Part shown: positions 1 through 5,669 of the stretch, piece after piece
Layout of the letters: each line of letters starts with the position of its first letter
Numbering within the stretch: position 1 is the first letter of the stretch
Source of the DNA: Deltaproteobacteria bacterium UBA2221
GTDB lineage: Bacteria > Desulfobacterota > Syntrophorhabdia > Syntrophorhabdales > WCHB1-27
Assembly: GCA_002328485.1 (NCBI GenBank)
Contig: DCUF01000010.1
Coordinates: forward strand, 1-6,551
Length of the DNA: 6,551 nucleotides
Direction: 5' to 3'
The notes under the pieces: model-generated
The model's input: only the letters and a program-made list of their open reading frames with translations
What the model was told of the DNA's origin: nothing
Databases searched by the model: none
Program-made: the position numbers and the translations under genes

Positions 1-165
1 TCCATGGAAATGGGGGAAGTTCAAAGACGCAGAAGAGTCGGTTGTTTCAATGGTACATTCCAACCATACTCACCCCAGTCCGATAAGACCCTGGCCGATC
101 GGATTTCTGGCTTGCGCTCGAGTGAATCCCTTTGGGCGGACTCAAGCGTAAAAGAGCCTATCGCA

Positions 166-194
166 TTGACTAAGCCAATGGTCGTGCACATACT
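166..194 (+). promoter_or_regulatory. Candidate sigma-70 promoter of the partner-switching cassette
   Basis: TTGACT (166-171) matches the -35 consensus at five of six bases. After a 17-base spacer, CATACT (189-194) matches the -10 consensus at four of six. Transcription would start near base 201, giving a leader of about 135 bases before the STAS gene. Spacing and position are good, but the -10 box is only fair and the call is by eye. Confidence 0.35.
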
Positions 195-206
195 ATCTGT
201 GATTGG

Positions 207-227
207 ATGAATGAATTACTCATTCAT
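207..227. repeat. Perfect 8-bp inverted repeat at the expected transcription start
   Basis: ATGAATGA (207-214) and TCATTCAT (220-227) are exact reverse complements separated by five bases. The dyad begins about six bases after the start point predicted from the 166-194 promoter. It could be an operator or a hairpin at the 5' end of the messenger. It is AT-rich and has no T-run, so it is not a typical terminator. Confidence 0.45.
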
Positions 228-326
228 ACAGGCGTCAGTTGGACCTTTCTGCAATCATAGGCAGCGTGCCGAGAGTCACTGCCCTAGCAATGGCTTCAGT
301 AAGCTTACGGAGCGTAATAGCAGGCT

Positions 327-332
327 AGGAGG
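327..332 (+). promoter_or_regulatory. Ribosome binding site of the STAS gene
   Basis: AGGAGG is a full Shine-Dalgarno core five bases before the ATG at 338 and fixes that start. It is by far the strongest site in the cassette; the next two genes have weak ones. Part of it (327-329) could pair with an upstream segment, CCTAGC at 283-288. Confidence 0.8.
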
Positions 333-337
333 ACAAC

Positions 338-679
338 ATGGAGATAATCGAAAAGAAGATCGGCAGTGTAAGTGTTGTTGCCTTGGGTGGCCGACTTGAC
401 GCTTACATCTCTGGTGATGTCGAACAGAAACTGAATGCCCTGTTTGACGCTGGCGAGGTATGCCTTGTGGTAAGCCTGGAGAGGCTTGATTACATAAGCA
501 GCTCCGGTTTAAGGGTGCTTCTGGCTTCTCTGAAGAAGGTGAGAAAACGGGAGGGTGACATCAAGCTGGCTTGTATGAAGCCTCATATCAAAGAGGTGTT
601 TGATATCGCCGGCTTCAGCCAGCTTTTCTCGATATACGATTTTGAAGATGTCGCGGTGCAGGCGTTTGGCCGTAAATGA
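338..679 (+). CDS. STAS-domain anti-sigma factor antagonist (SpoIIAA/RsbV-like)
   Basis: The 113-residue product is a single STAS domain of normal length for the SpoIIAA/RsbV family. In this family the unphosphorylated protein binds a GHKL kinase and makes it let go of its target; phosphorylation by that kinase breaks the complex. The segment DYISSSGLR (51-59) corresponds to the phosphorylation loop of SpoIIAA, and Ser56, directly before the glycine, is the predicted phosphosite. The N-terminal strand (VSVVALGGRLDA, 11-22) and the later strand-loop around DIKLACMKPHIKEVF are typical. The protein is cytoplasmic, with no signal peptide or membrane segment. The ATG at 338 has an AGGAGG site. The kinase gene starts 51 bases downstream and the phosphatase follows, so the three are probably one operon. 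Family and role are clear; the regulated process is not. The antagonist could act on an output other than a sigma factor. Confidence 0.92.
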   Translation: MEIIEKKIGSVSVVALGGRLDAYISGDVEQKLNALFDAGEVCLVVSLERLDYISSSGLRVLLASLKKVRKREGDIKLACMKPHIKEVFDIAGFSQLFSIYDFEDVAVQAFGRK

Positions 680-730
680 CTTTGGAATTCGCCAATCAGA
701 GACTTCATATCCACATAGGCTCGCTTCGGG

Positions 731-1177
731 ATGACAATAGAAGGCCACAAATTCAAGCTTGGAATCGAGTCAAGTCTCGAGAACCTATCAGTGATAAACA
801 CTTTTGTTTTCGAGGTCATGAAACAGGCTAAGATCGATGCGGCTGTCGTCCCCAAGGTTTTGATGGCGGTCGACGAAGCCTGCACAAACATCGTGCAGTA
901 TGCCTACCCGGAAGGGAAGGGGTTTATTCGGCTGGCCTGCTGGCTTGACCACGATGATTTTGTGATTTCCATAGAGGACGAGGGCACGCCATTCAACCCG
1001 TGCTCTGTGCCATCGCCTGAGTTGGATACCAACCTCGATGACCGAAAAGTGGGTGGATTGGGTATTTACTTTATGCGAAAGTTCATGGACGAAATCAGCT
1101 ACAAGTATGACCTCAAGACAGGGAATCAACTGACTATGAGGAAGCGTGTTGGGGCTGATGACCGGAGGGGCGAGTAG
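731..1177 (+). CDS. GHKL serine kinase, anti-sigma factor type (RsbW/SpoIIAB-like)
   Basis: The 148-residue product is one HATPase_c domain of the size seen in RsbW and SpoIIAB. The ATP-binding boxes are all present: the N box around DEACTN (Glu49, Asn53), the G1 box with DEGTPF (Asp83, Gly85), the G2 box GGLGIYF (108-114), and a closing GNQLTMRK segment (131-138). Family members bind a sigma factor or another partner and phosphorylate the STAS antagonist. Here the STAS gene lies directly upstream and a PP2C phosphatase gene downstream, so this is the central switch protein. An in-frame TAG at 716-718 prevents any longer version, so the ATG at 731 is the start even though its ribosome binding site is poor. 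That suggests translation partly coupled to the upstream gene, or low expression relative to the antagonist. The true binding target is not in the window. Confidence 0.92.
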   Translation: MTIEGHKFKLGIESSLENLSVINTFVFEVMKQAKIDAAVVPKVLMAVDEACTNIVQYAYPEGKGFIRLACWLDHDDFVISIEDEGTPFNPCSVPSPELDTNLDDRKVGGLGIYFMRKFMDEISYKYDLKTGNQLTMRKRVGADDRRGE

Positions 1178-1250
1178 GTGGTCTGGACAAAATGGGGACG
1201 AGTGATAGCTGAGACAAGGAGCAAGCCGATCCAACTATCATAAGCGGGCT

Positions 1251-1262
1251 GCTTACGTAAGC
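1251..1262. repeat. 12-bp perfect palindrome before the phosphatase gene
   Basis: GCTTACGTAAGC is its own reverse complement and ends 12 bases before the ATG at 1275. A further TAAGC at 1241-1245 can pair with the same GCTTA, giving two mutually exclusive pairings. The STAS leader contains a similar arrangement. It may be a protein-binding site or a control on translation; neither is shown. Confidence 0.5.
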
Positions 1263-1274
1263 CAGGCAAAATAC

Positions 1275-2738
1275 ATGCACATTTCAATCCCATCAAGTCC
1301 GTCAATTTTGATCGATCTGATTAGGACTGGCTGTGTTGTTATGGTTTTTGCCTACCTGCTCAGTAGAACGAGATTTTTTACTAACCTTCTCGACAAAATA
1401 TCTGATTACAAGACCAGGATCGTTACCATTCTCTTGTTCGGTGCGCTCTCTATCTTTGGTACCTACGGAGGCATCACGCTTGAAACCGGGGCGATCGCTC
1501 ATATTAGGCACCTCGGGCCTGCCGGGGCGATAGCCAATATTAGGGACCTCGGTCCTATCGTAGCCGGTCTGGTTGGCGGTCCAATCATTGGCCTCGGGGC
1601 AGGCCTCATCGGCGGCGTTCACCGCTATCTCCTCGGCGGTTTTCTGGCCGTTCCGTGTGCTATCGCGACGGTTCTGGCGGGTCTGATAGGCGGCCTGGTT
1701 TACAGTCTAAGGAAAGGTAATTTCCCCCGTATCTGGCAGGTGATGCTCCTGGCTCTTGGTACGGAATTGATGCACATAGGTTTGGTCCTCCTAATATCCA
1801 AACCCTTCGATGATGTTCTGGCCGTTGTCCAAGAGGTCACGGTACCAATGGTAGTAGCCAATGTTATAGGGGCCGGTATTTTTGCTTTTATTATTTGCAA
1901 TGAGATAGGCGAGCGAAATACATCTGCCGATAAGGAAAAGTATCGCCGTGAACTGGAAAGGAAAACGTTCGAATTAGAGACGGCGAGGAATATACAGCAG
2001 ACGCTTTTGCCTGAATCTCCGCCCCGTTTAGAAGGATTTGATATGGCTGCCTTCAGCCTTCCTGCATTGGAGGTGGGGGGCGATTTTTATGATTTTATAC
2101 CCCTCTCTCAAAACAAGTGGGGCCTTGTGGTCGCAGATGTGTCCGGCAAAGGATTCCCCGCTGCCCTATTCATGGCATTATCACGGACCTATGTTCGGGC
2201 TAATGCTGTAGGCAAAGCCACAGCCTCAGAAGCTATTTCCATGGCCAACAGCCTTATTGCGAAGGACGCCAAATCGGGTATGTTTGTGACGCTTTTCTAT
2301 GCTATGCTCGACGCGAAAAAGAAACAGCTTCGCTACGTTAATGCCGGCCACAATCCACCTCTCTTAGCCAAAGGGTGCGGCGGTGATGTCGTGTTGCTCT
2401 GTGCCCAGGGAATTGCCCTGGGTGTTATGGATGAGATCGATCTTCAAGAGGTGGAACTGGACCTTGCAGATAATGATGTTGTCGTCTTCTATACGGATGG
2501 GGTAACGGAAGCCATAAATGGCAAAGAGGAGGAGTTCGGACAGGAGAGGCTGATCGAATTGGTAGCCCAAAACAGCAATCTGTCTGCACAGGAGCTTATC
2601 GATAAGATAAAAGAGGCGGTGATTGAGTTTGCCCAGGGGCAAGCCCAATTTGATGACTTGACACTACTGGTTCTTAAGTCTCTTCGGGTGAATTATGAAT
2701 ATCAAGGAGAGCAAAGCCGGATAATACCGCAGGGTTGA
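1275..2738 (+). CDS. Membrane SpoIIE-family PP2C phosphatase with LytS-type 5TM sensor
   Basis: The 487-residue protein has two parts. Residues about 10-208 are hydrophobic and match the 5TM-5TMR_LYT receptor domain, with the signature NIRDLGPIVAGLVGGP (88-103) followed by GLIGGVHR. A charged helical linker (about 210-245, ending ARNIQQTLLP) leads to a SpoIIE/PP2C domain (about 250-470). The metal-binding motifs are intact: GGDFYD (268-273), ADVSGKG (287-293), NAGHNPP (356-362), YTDGVTEA (406-413) and FDDLTLL (459-465). The enzyme should dephosphorylate the STAS protein at the membrane in response to a signal sensed by the N-terminal domain; the ligand is unknown. The gene follows the kinase after 97 bases. 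Its ribosome binding site is weak, and a 12-bp palindrome lies just before the ATG. The sensor carries a 12-residue tandem duplication (72-95), described separately. Confidence 0.93.
   Translation: MHISIPSSPSILIDLIRTGCVVMVFAYLLSRTRFFTNLLDKISDYKTRIVTILLFGALSIFGTYGGITLETGAIAHIRHLGPAGAIANIRDLGPIVAGLVGGPIIGLGAGLIGGVHRYLLGGFLAVPCAIATVLAGLIGGLVYSLRKGNFPRIWQVMLLALGTELMHIGLVLLISKPFDDVLAVVQEVTVPMVVANVIGAGIFAFIICNEIGERNTSADKEKYRRELERKTFELETARNIQQTLLPESPPRLEGFDMAAFSLPALEVGGDFYDFIPLSQNKWGLVVADVSGKGFPAALFMALSRTYVRANAVGKATASEAISMANSLIAKDAKSGMFVTLFYAMLDAKKKQLRYVNAGHNPPLLAKGCGGDVVLLCAQGIALGVMDEIDLQEVELDLADNDVVVFYTDGVTEAINGKEEEFGQERLIELVAQNSNLSAQELIDKIKEAVIEFAQGQAQFDDLTLLVLKSLRVNYEYQGEQSRIIPQG
1486..1557 (+). 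repeat. 36-bp tandem duplication inside the phosphatase sensor domain
   Basis: Bases 1486-1521 and 1522-1557 are head-to-tail copies identical at 30 of 36 positions. The length is a multiple of three, so the frame is kept. The protein reads GAIAHIRHLGPA (72-83) and then GAIANIRDLGPI (84-95). The second copy fits the LytS-type consensus; the first has lost the conserved Asn and Asp (His76 and His79 in their places). The six differences indicate the duplication is not brand new. Confidence 0.85.
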
Positions 2739-2772
2739 AACCGTATGCACCCCGCCAGGGAGCTACGTTTTC

Positions 2773-3312
2773 TTAACCCAGGTTGATCGACACGTAGAGG
2801 TAGTCCTCCTCAACGGTCTTTGCAACGGGAAGGTCGCTTCGCTCAAAGACTTTCATCATCGCTCTATTCGAGGGAAGGATCTCCGCTTCAAACTGAGTGA
2901 TTCCGGAAGCTCGGGCAATCGCCACGAGGTGTTTGAAAATGCGCGATCCGATACCCCAGCCCTGATGCCGGTCATCGACGAGCATCGCTACCTCTGCCTT
3001 TTGCCCTTCCTGCGATACCCCAGTCCTCATGTATCTTCCCCCGCCCACGATATGTTCGCGGCCTTCCTTCTCGATTGTCGCGACCAGCTGGACTACATCC
3101 ATGAAGTCTACTTCCGTCATCATCTTCCAGTCTTCGGGTGTAATCTCATTCTTATAATGAAAAAGCCTGCGGTAGATGGAAGAGGGACTTACGTCGACGA
3201 GCGTCTCGAGAATGAGGCCTTTGTCGTTGGGCCGGACGGCACGGATGGTCAGCAGCTGCTGATTCGTAAGAGTCTCGGATGCCTTGTAGCGTGAGATGTC
3301 TTCAGGGTTCAT
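2773..3312 (-). CDS. GNAT-family N-acetyltransferase
   Basis: From the ATG at 3312 the product is 179 residues. It has the Gcn5-related fold signature: strand and acetyl-CoA loop AEVAMLVDDRHQGWGIG (106-122), containing the QxxGxG pyrophosphate-binding motif at 117-122, then helix GSRIFKHLVAIARA and the late motif PSNRAMMKVFERSDL (147-161). The N-terminal part (TIRAVRPNDKG, SSIYRRLFHY) resembles the GNAT domain attached to Pat-type protein lysine acetyltransferases, but the ATP-grasp/CoA-ligase half and any cyclic-nucleotide domain are missing. The acceptor could be a protein lysine or a small amine and cannot be told from sequence. The longer frame to 3369 would need a TTG start; the ATG at 3312 has AGAGGA upstream and is preferred. 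The gene converges on the phosphatase gene with 34 bases between stop codons and no clear terminator. Confidence 0.85.
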   Translation of the reverse strand: MNPEDISRYKASETLTNQQLLTIRAVRPNDKGLILETLVDVSPSSIYRRLFHYKNEITPEDWKMMTEVDFMDVVQLVATIEKEGREHIVGGGRYMRTGVSQEGQKAEVAMLVDDRHQGWGIGSRIFKHLVAIARASGITQFEAEILPSNRAMMKVFERSDLPVAKTVEEDYLYVSINLG

Positions 3313-3528
3313 AATAGACGGATCCTCTAATGCGAGAACAATCGAGGCACAGGCCAGGTTTGCTGCCAATCAAGAGTTCGTCACGGGCCTCGCCGCCATC
3401 ACGTACTTACCATCCTGACAAAGATCGTCTGGTATTTTCAGATAATTCTAGAATCGTACAGGGGCCAATTAATTGCAACAGAAATACGTCGCTTCAGTCG
3501 GCCCGGGATGGTTAGATACTTCGCTGTC
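3313..3528. other. Intergenic region between the two minus-strand genes
   Basis: These 216 bases separate the GNAT start from the DUF4239 stop. They contain two perfect 10-bp palindromes, ATTCTAGAAT (3445-3454) and CAATTAATTG (3466-3475). On the minus strand the first contains TAGAAT, a five-of-six match to a -10 box, but no good -35 sits 16-18 bases ahead of it. The spacing suggests that the GNAT gene has its own promoter rather than sharing one with DUF4239. I see no coding potential. Confidence 0.4.
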
Positions 3529-4290
3529 CTACTGTCCCATAATGACGAGAGCCTTCTGTAGCGGAGCGCTGGAAATTCTGATAAGTCCTTGATAGGGTTG
3601 GCCCAGTTCCAGGATGAAAAAGATGGAGGCCGCGGCTGACAAGGCGCAGACAAACAGCACAATGATGACCGTCCAGTTCTTGGGGGAAAAGAGACCAAAG
3701 CTCATAAAAATGAGGGTCAACCAGGAGATCAGAAGCACGAGGAACGGCATGGGGAGCACAGTCTCCCCAATCTGCTGTGCCAGGAGCCATCGTGTATCGG
3801 CAATGTCGGCACTCAATTGGAGAGCCCGCGACCGAAGCCAGCGTTGAGCGTCGTTGTGCGGGGACAGCTCGAGGAGCTTATTGCGGAGTTCTCTGAGCAC
3901 AGCACCCGCCTTTTGGGCCTGTGCTGCAACCAAATCCGTCTTGGGGGACCAATAGTGCTTTATCGCGGAGGCTATGCCGCTCCGCAGCATATCACGGACT
4001 TCCCTGGTCTCCGGTCCGTAGTCTGCCAAGACCGTGTCTATCTGCATGACCTTAGCAGCAACCTGCCCGATCTCGCCGCTCAGTGTTTGAAAGTGGTCCT
4101 TGGCCGAGGCGATCAGCAGGCCGAGGACCAGTGCGGCCAACGTGGCGACCATGCCCGTGCCCAGCCTTACCGTATCTCGTGATTCCTCGCTGAGGTGATG
4201 ATCGGGGAGAACAAAGCGGAGCTTTATGCCGAACAGTGTGCCCCCAAAGATGCAGCCCAAAGCAATTAAACAAATTGTTACTGGTTTCAC
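3529..4290 (-). CDS. DUF4239 (bestrophin-like) membrane protein
   Basis: From the GTG at 4290 the product is 253 residues with two hydrophobic pairs. Segments at about 4-24 and 43-63 are followed by a charged, largely helical soluble region (about 64-178); further segments lie at about 180-199 and 206-228. The C-terminal signature PYQGLIRISSAPLQKAL (232-248), together with the ELGQ before it, is characteristic of DUF4239 proteins, which are annotated as bestrophin-like. Their function is unknown; a channel role is only suggested by the family label. The longest frame reaches 4353 but would need a TTG start with a non-hydrophobic 21-residue extension. The GTG at 4290 has GGGGGAAG just upstream and places the first membrane helix at the N-terminus. 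The gene lies alone between long intergenic regions, so context gives no clue to function. Confidence 0.85.
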   Translation of the reverse strand: MKPVTICLIALGCIFGGTLFGIKLRFVLPDHHLSEESRDTVRLGTGMVATLAALVLGLLIASAKDHFQTLSGEIGQVAAKVMQIDTVLADYGPETREVRDMLRSGIASAIKHYWSPKTDLVAAQAQKAGAVLRELRNKLLELSPHNDAQRWLRSRALQLSADIADTRWLLAQQIGETVLPMPFLVLLISWLTLIFMSFGLFSPKNWTVIIVLFVCALSAAASIFFILELGQPYQGLIRISSAPLQKALVIMGQ

Positions 4291-4294
4291 TGTT

Positions 4295-4302
4295 CTTCCC
4301 CC
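4295..4302 (-). promoter_or_regulatory. Ribosome binding site deciding the DUF4239 start
   Basis: On the minus strand GGGGGAAG lies four bases before the GTG at 4290; its GGGGGA core is six bases away. This supports the GTG over the TTG at 4353, which has no comparable site. Confidence 0.6.
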
Positions 4303-4346
4303 GTGTTTTCTAATCCCTCCAGAAGCACACACCGGCTCCACAGGAA

Positions 4347-4364
4347 GGATCAATCAACTGATCC
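4347..4364. repeat. 6-bp inverted repeat upstream of DUF4239
   Basis: GGATCA (4347-4352) and TGATCC (4359-4364) are exact reverse complements separated by six bases. They lie about 57 bases upstream of the DUF4239 start, a plausible position for an operator or leader hairpin. A site this short could also arise by chance. Confidence 0.3.
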
Positions 4365-4420
4365 CGTTTGTTGACGAAAAACCAAACAGTGTTGCAGTAA
4401 CGAACATAAAGACGCAACAA

Positions 4421-4461
4421 TTCTAGGATACCATTGTCTATGAACAATGCCTATCCAAGAA
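4421..4461. repeat. Long imperfect inverted repeat upstream of DUF4239
   Basis: Three stem blocks pair in order: TTCT with AGAA, GGATA with TATCC, and CATTGT with ACAATG, around a six-base loop (4438-4443). That gives 15 base pairs, interrupted by one A-A mismatch and a one-against-two C bulge. On the minus strand the arms overlap a candidate promoter for the DUF4239 gene: TTGTTC (4447-4442), a 16-base spacer, then TAGAAT (4425-4420). It could be a repressor site or a structured RNA. No T-run follows on either strand, so a terminator is less likely. Confidence 0.5.
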
Positions 4462-5128
4462 AGATGGCACATTGCTCTGACGTTGTGTATTGGAGTTTGG
4501 TACTAGGCGGGGGGCAACGTGCCACACAGGTATCGAGACGGTAGTAATGCCTCTCCTCATGCTCGACTTCAACTGGTGATGCTGGAATTTGGCGTTGACG
4601 TCGGGGAGGAATTCAGGGACGGTCAAATATATTTTCCTGCCGCCTCACGACGTGATTTCTTGGGCTCCTGGCCCCGGCGGTGCATAGAGGGCGGGAGCCT
4701 TACCATCCGCTATTCCTTTAGAATTCTGGGCAACAGCCTCTAATCTGGCTGCCGTACGTCGTGCGCCCTAAAATTGCAACGTAACCTGGAGGGTTCGTTC
4801 CGCAATACTTCTCCGGAACCAGTATTAGAAAGTCTCCCGTCTGTTCATCCCGTACAGCACCAACACCTCCGGCGTGGGAAACAGTAACCCTCCCCCCTTC
4901 GTATCGCGCCAAGCGCCTGGAACAGCCCTCCTTACATGTTTTTTTGTGACTTCTTTGGCAATACCCCGTAGTAATTTTCTATGAAGCGTAGCGGAAATGT
5001 ACGAGTACAACAACTGTCCAACGGTCTATTTAGATTCGGTGGAACGACTGAATGCTATCGGCTTAGGCGCTTGCTATCAATTCATTCCCTCCCGAACGGG
5101 CACTTAAAAAAAACCACAACAAATTTGC

Positions 5129-5157
5129 TTGATTAGCGGACGTAAGCGATGTACAAC
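5129..5157 (+). promoter_or_regulatory. Candidate promoter of the cytosine deaminase gene
   Basis: TTGATT (5129-5134) and TACAAC (5152-5157) each match the sigma-70 consensus at four of six bases, with an ideal 17-base spacer. The start point would be near 5164, giving a leader of about 60 bases with an A- and purine-rich stretch at about 5176-5200. This is a modest match found by eye, and I saw no riboswitch-like structure. Confidence 0.25.
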
Positions 5158-5225
5158 TTGCCCATGCCTTAGATATCCAAGAAAAAGAAACAAAAAGAAA
5201 TCTGAGCTGCGGAGCGGGGGGGAGT

Positions 5226-5663
5226 ATGGATATTTTTATGCGGGTGGCAATGGAGGAGGCCCAGCGGGGGCTGGCGGAAGGAGGAATTCCCATAGGGGCA
5301 GTGCTGGTGCGAAAGGGCACGATATTAGGTCGCGGCCATAACCGTCGGGTGCAGAAGGGAAGCGTCATCCTGCACGCCGAAATGGATGCGCTGGAAAATG
5401 CCGGACGATTATCGGCCGGCGTCTACCGAGAGTGTGTCTTGTACACAACCCTTTCCCCGTGCGCGATGTGCAGCGGAGCGATTCTGCTCTACGGGATCCC
5501 AAAAGTTGTGATAGGCGAGAACCGGACGTTTATGGGTGAAGAGGAGTTGCTTAAGGCCAGAGGGGTGCATGTGGAGGTGCTTCAGGACCAAAGCTGCATC
5601 GATCTGATGAACGCATTCGTTGCAGAAAAGCCAGAACTCTGGAACGAGGACATAGGACTGTGA
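5226..5663 (+). CDS. Cytosine deaminase, yeast Fcy1 type
   Basis: The 145-residue product belongs to the zinc-dependent CDA/deaminase fold. Zinc and catalytic residues are His50 and Glu52 in HAE, and Cys79 and Cys82 in PCAMC. Beyond these it closely resembles yeast cytosine deaminase Fcy1: EEAQRGLAEGGIPIG (10-24), GRGHNRRVQKGS (35-46), LENAGRL (56-62), LYTTLSPCAMCSGAI (72-86), YGIPKVVIGEN (89-99) and the C-terminal WNEDIG (139-144). It should convert cytosine to uracil for pyrimidine salvage in the cytoplasm. This fits better than tRNA adenosine deaminase TadA, which lacks the IGEN and WNEDIG segments, and it is unrelated to the TIM-barrel CodA of E. coli. The ATG at 5226 follows a GGAG at 5211-5214; a second GGAG ends one base before it, so Met5 (5238) is a possible alternative start. 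No permease or other pyrimidine gene is adjacent. Confidence 0.88.
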   Translation: MDIFMRVAMEEAQRGLAEGGIPIGAVLVRKGTILGRGHNRRVQKGSVILHAEMDALENAGRLSAGVYRECVLYTTLSPCAMCSGAILLYGIPKVVIGENRTFMGEEELLKARGVHVEVLQDQSCIDLMNAFVAEKPELWNEDIGL

Positions 5664-5669
5664 CAGGCA

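Larger units (their letters stand above)
1..337. other. Leader region without a recognisable gene
   Basis: I recognise no gene here. An open frame from 4 to 210 gives an arginine-rich 68-residue peptide with no domain, no convincing ribosome binding site and no family resemblance, so I do not call it. The region holds an imperfect 12-bp inverted repeat (112-123 with 140-151, ten of twelve positions matching). No T-run follows it on either strand, so it does not look like a terminator. It also holds a candidate promoter (166-194), a dyad (207-227), and a palindrome-rich stretch (283-329) just before the STAS gene. It reads best as the regulatory region of the downstream cassette. Confidence 0.5.
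4291..5225. other. Long intergenic region without a recognisable gene
   Basis: These 935 bases carry the DUF4239 upstream region (4291-4461) and the deaminase leader (from about 5129). The middle holds short frames only. A GTG frame at 4519-4743 has a G-rich tract ahead of it but an unrecognisable product. Two overlapping minus-strand frames (5013-4825 and 4912-4718), both with TTG starts, meet at a run of six C at 4892-4897 and could be one broken gene. Also present are a GC-rich imperfect stem (4663-4674 with 4689-4699), TCACGACGTGA (4645-4655) and TGTACGAGTACA (4998-5009). I can name no gene or mobile element here. Confidence 0.5.

Noticed and set aside
4..210. 68-residue plus-strand open frame at the window start
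   Set aside because: It has no recognisable domain, an arginine-rich composition and no clear ribosome binding site, and it covers an inverted repeat and the candidate promoter.
788..1234. 148-residue minus-strand frame opposite the kinase gene
   Set aside because: It is an antisense shadow of a gene with clear kinase motifs and has no recognisable content.
2739..2772. Bidirectional terminator between phosphatase and GNAT
   Set aside because: Only a 3-bp stem near a short T-rich stretch is visible, too weak to call.
3313..3369. N-terminal extension of the GNAT protein
   Set aside because: It needs a TTG start with no good ribosome binding site, while the internal ATG at 3312 has AGAGGA upstream.
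4669..4684. Sigma-54-like site with GG and GC ten bases apart
   Set aside because: Several consensus positions are wrong, it lies inside a GC-rich stem, and no plus-strand gene follows within a sensible distance.
4519..4743. 74-residue GTG-start frame in the long intergenic region
   Set aside because: A G-rich tract precedes it, but the product has no recognisable family or structural pattern, and the frame crosses a GC-rich inverted repeat.
5226..5663. tRNA adenosine deaminase TadA
   Set aside because: The zinc motifs are shared, but YGIPKVVIGEN, LENAGRL and WNEDIG match the Fcy1-type cytosine deaminase instead.
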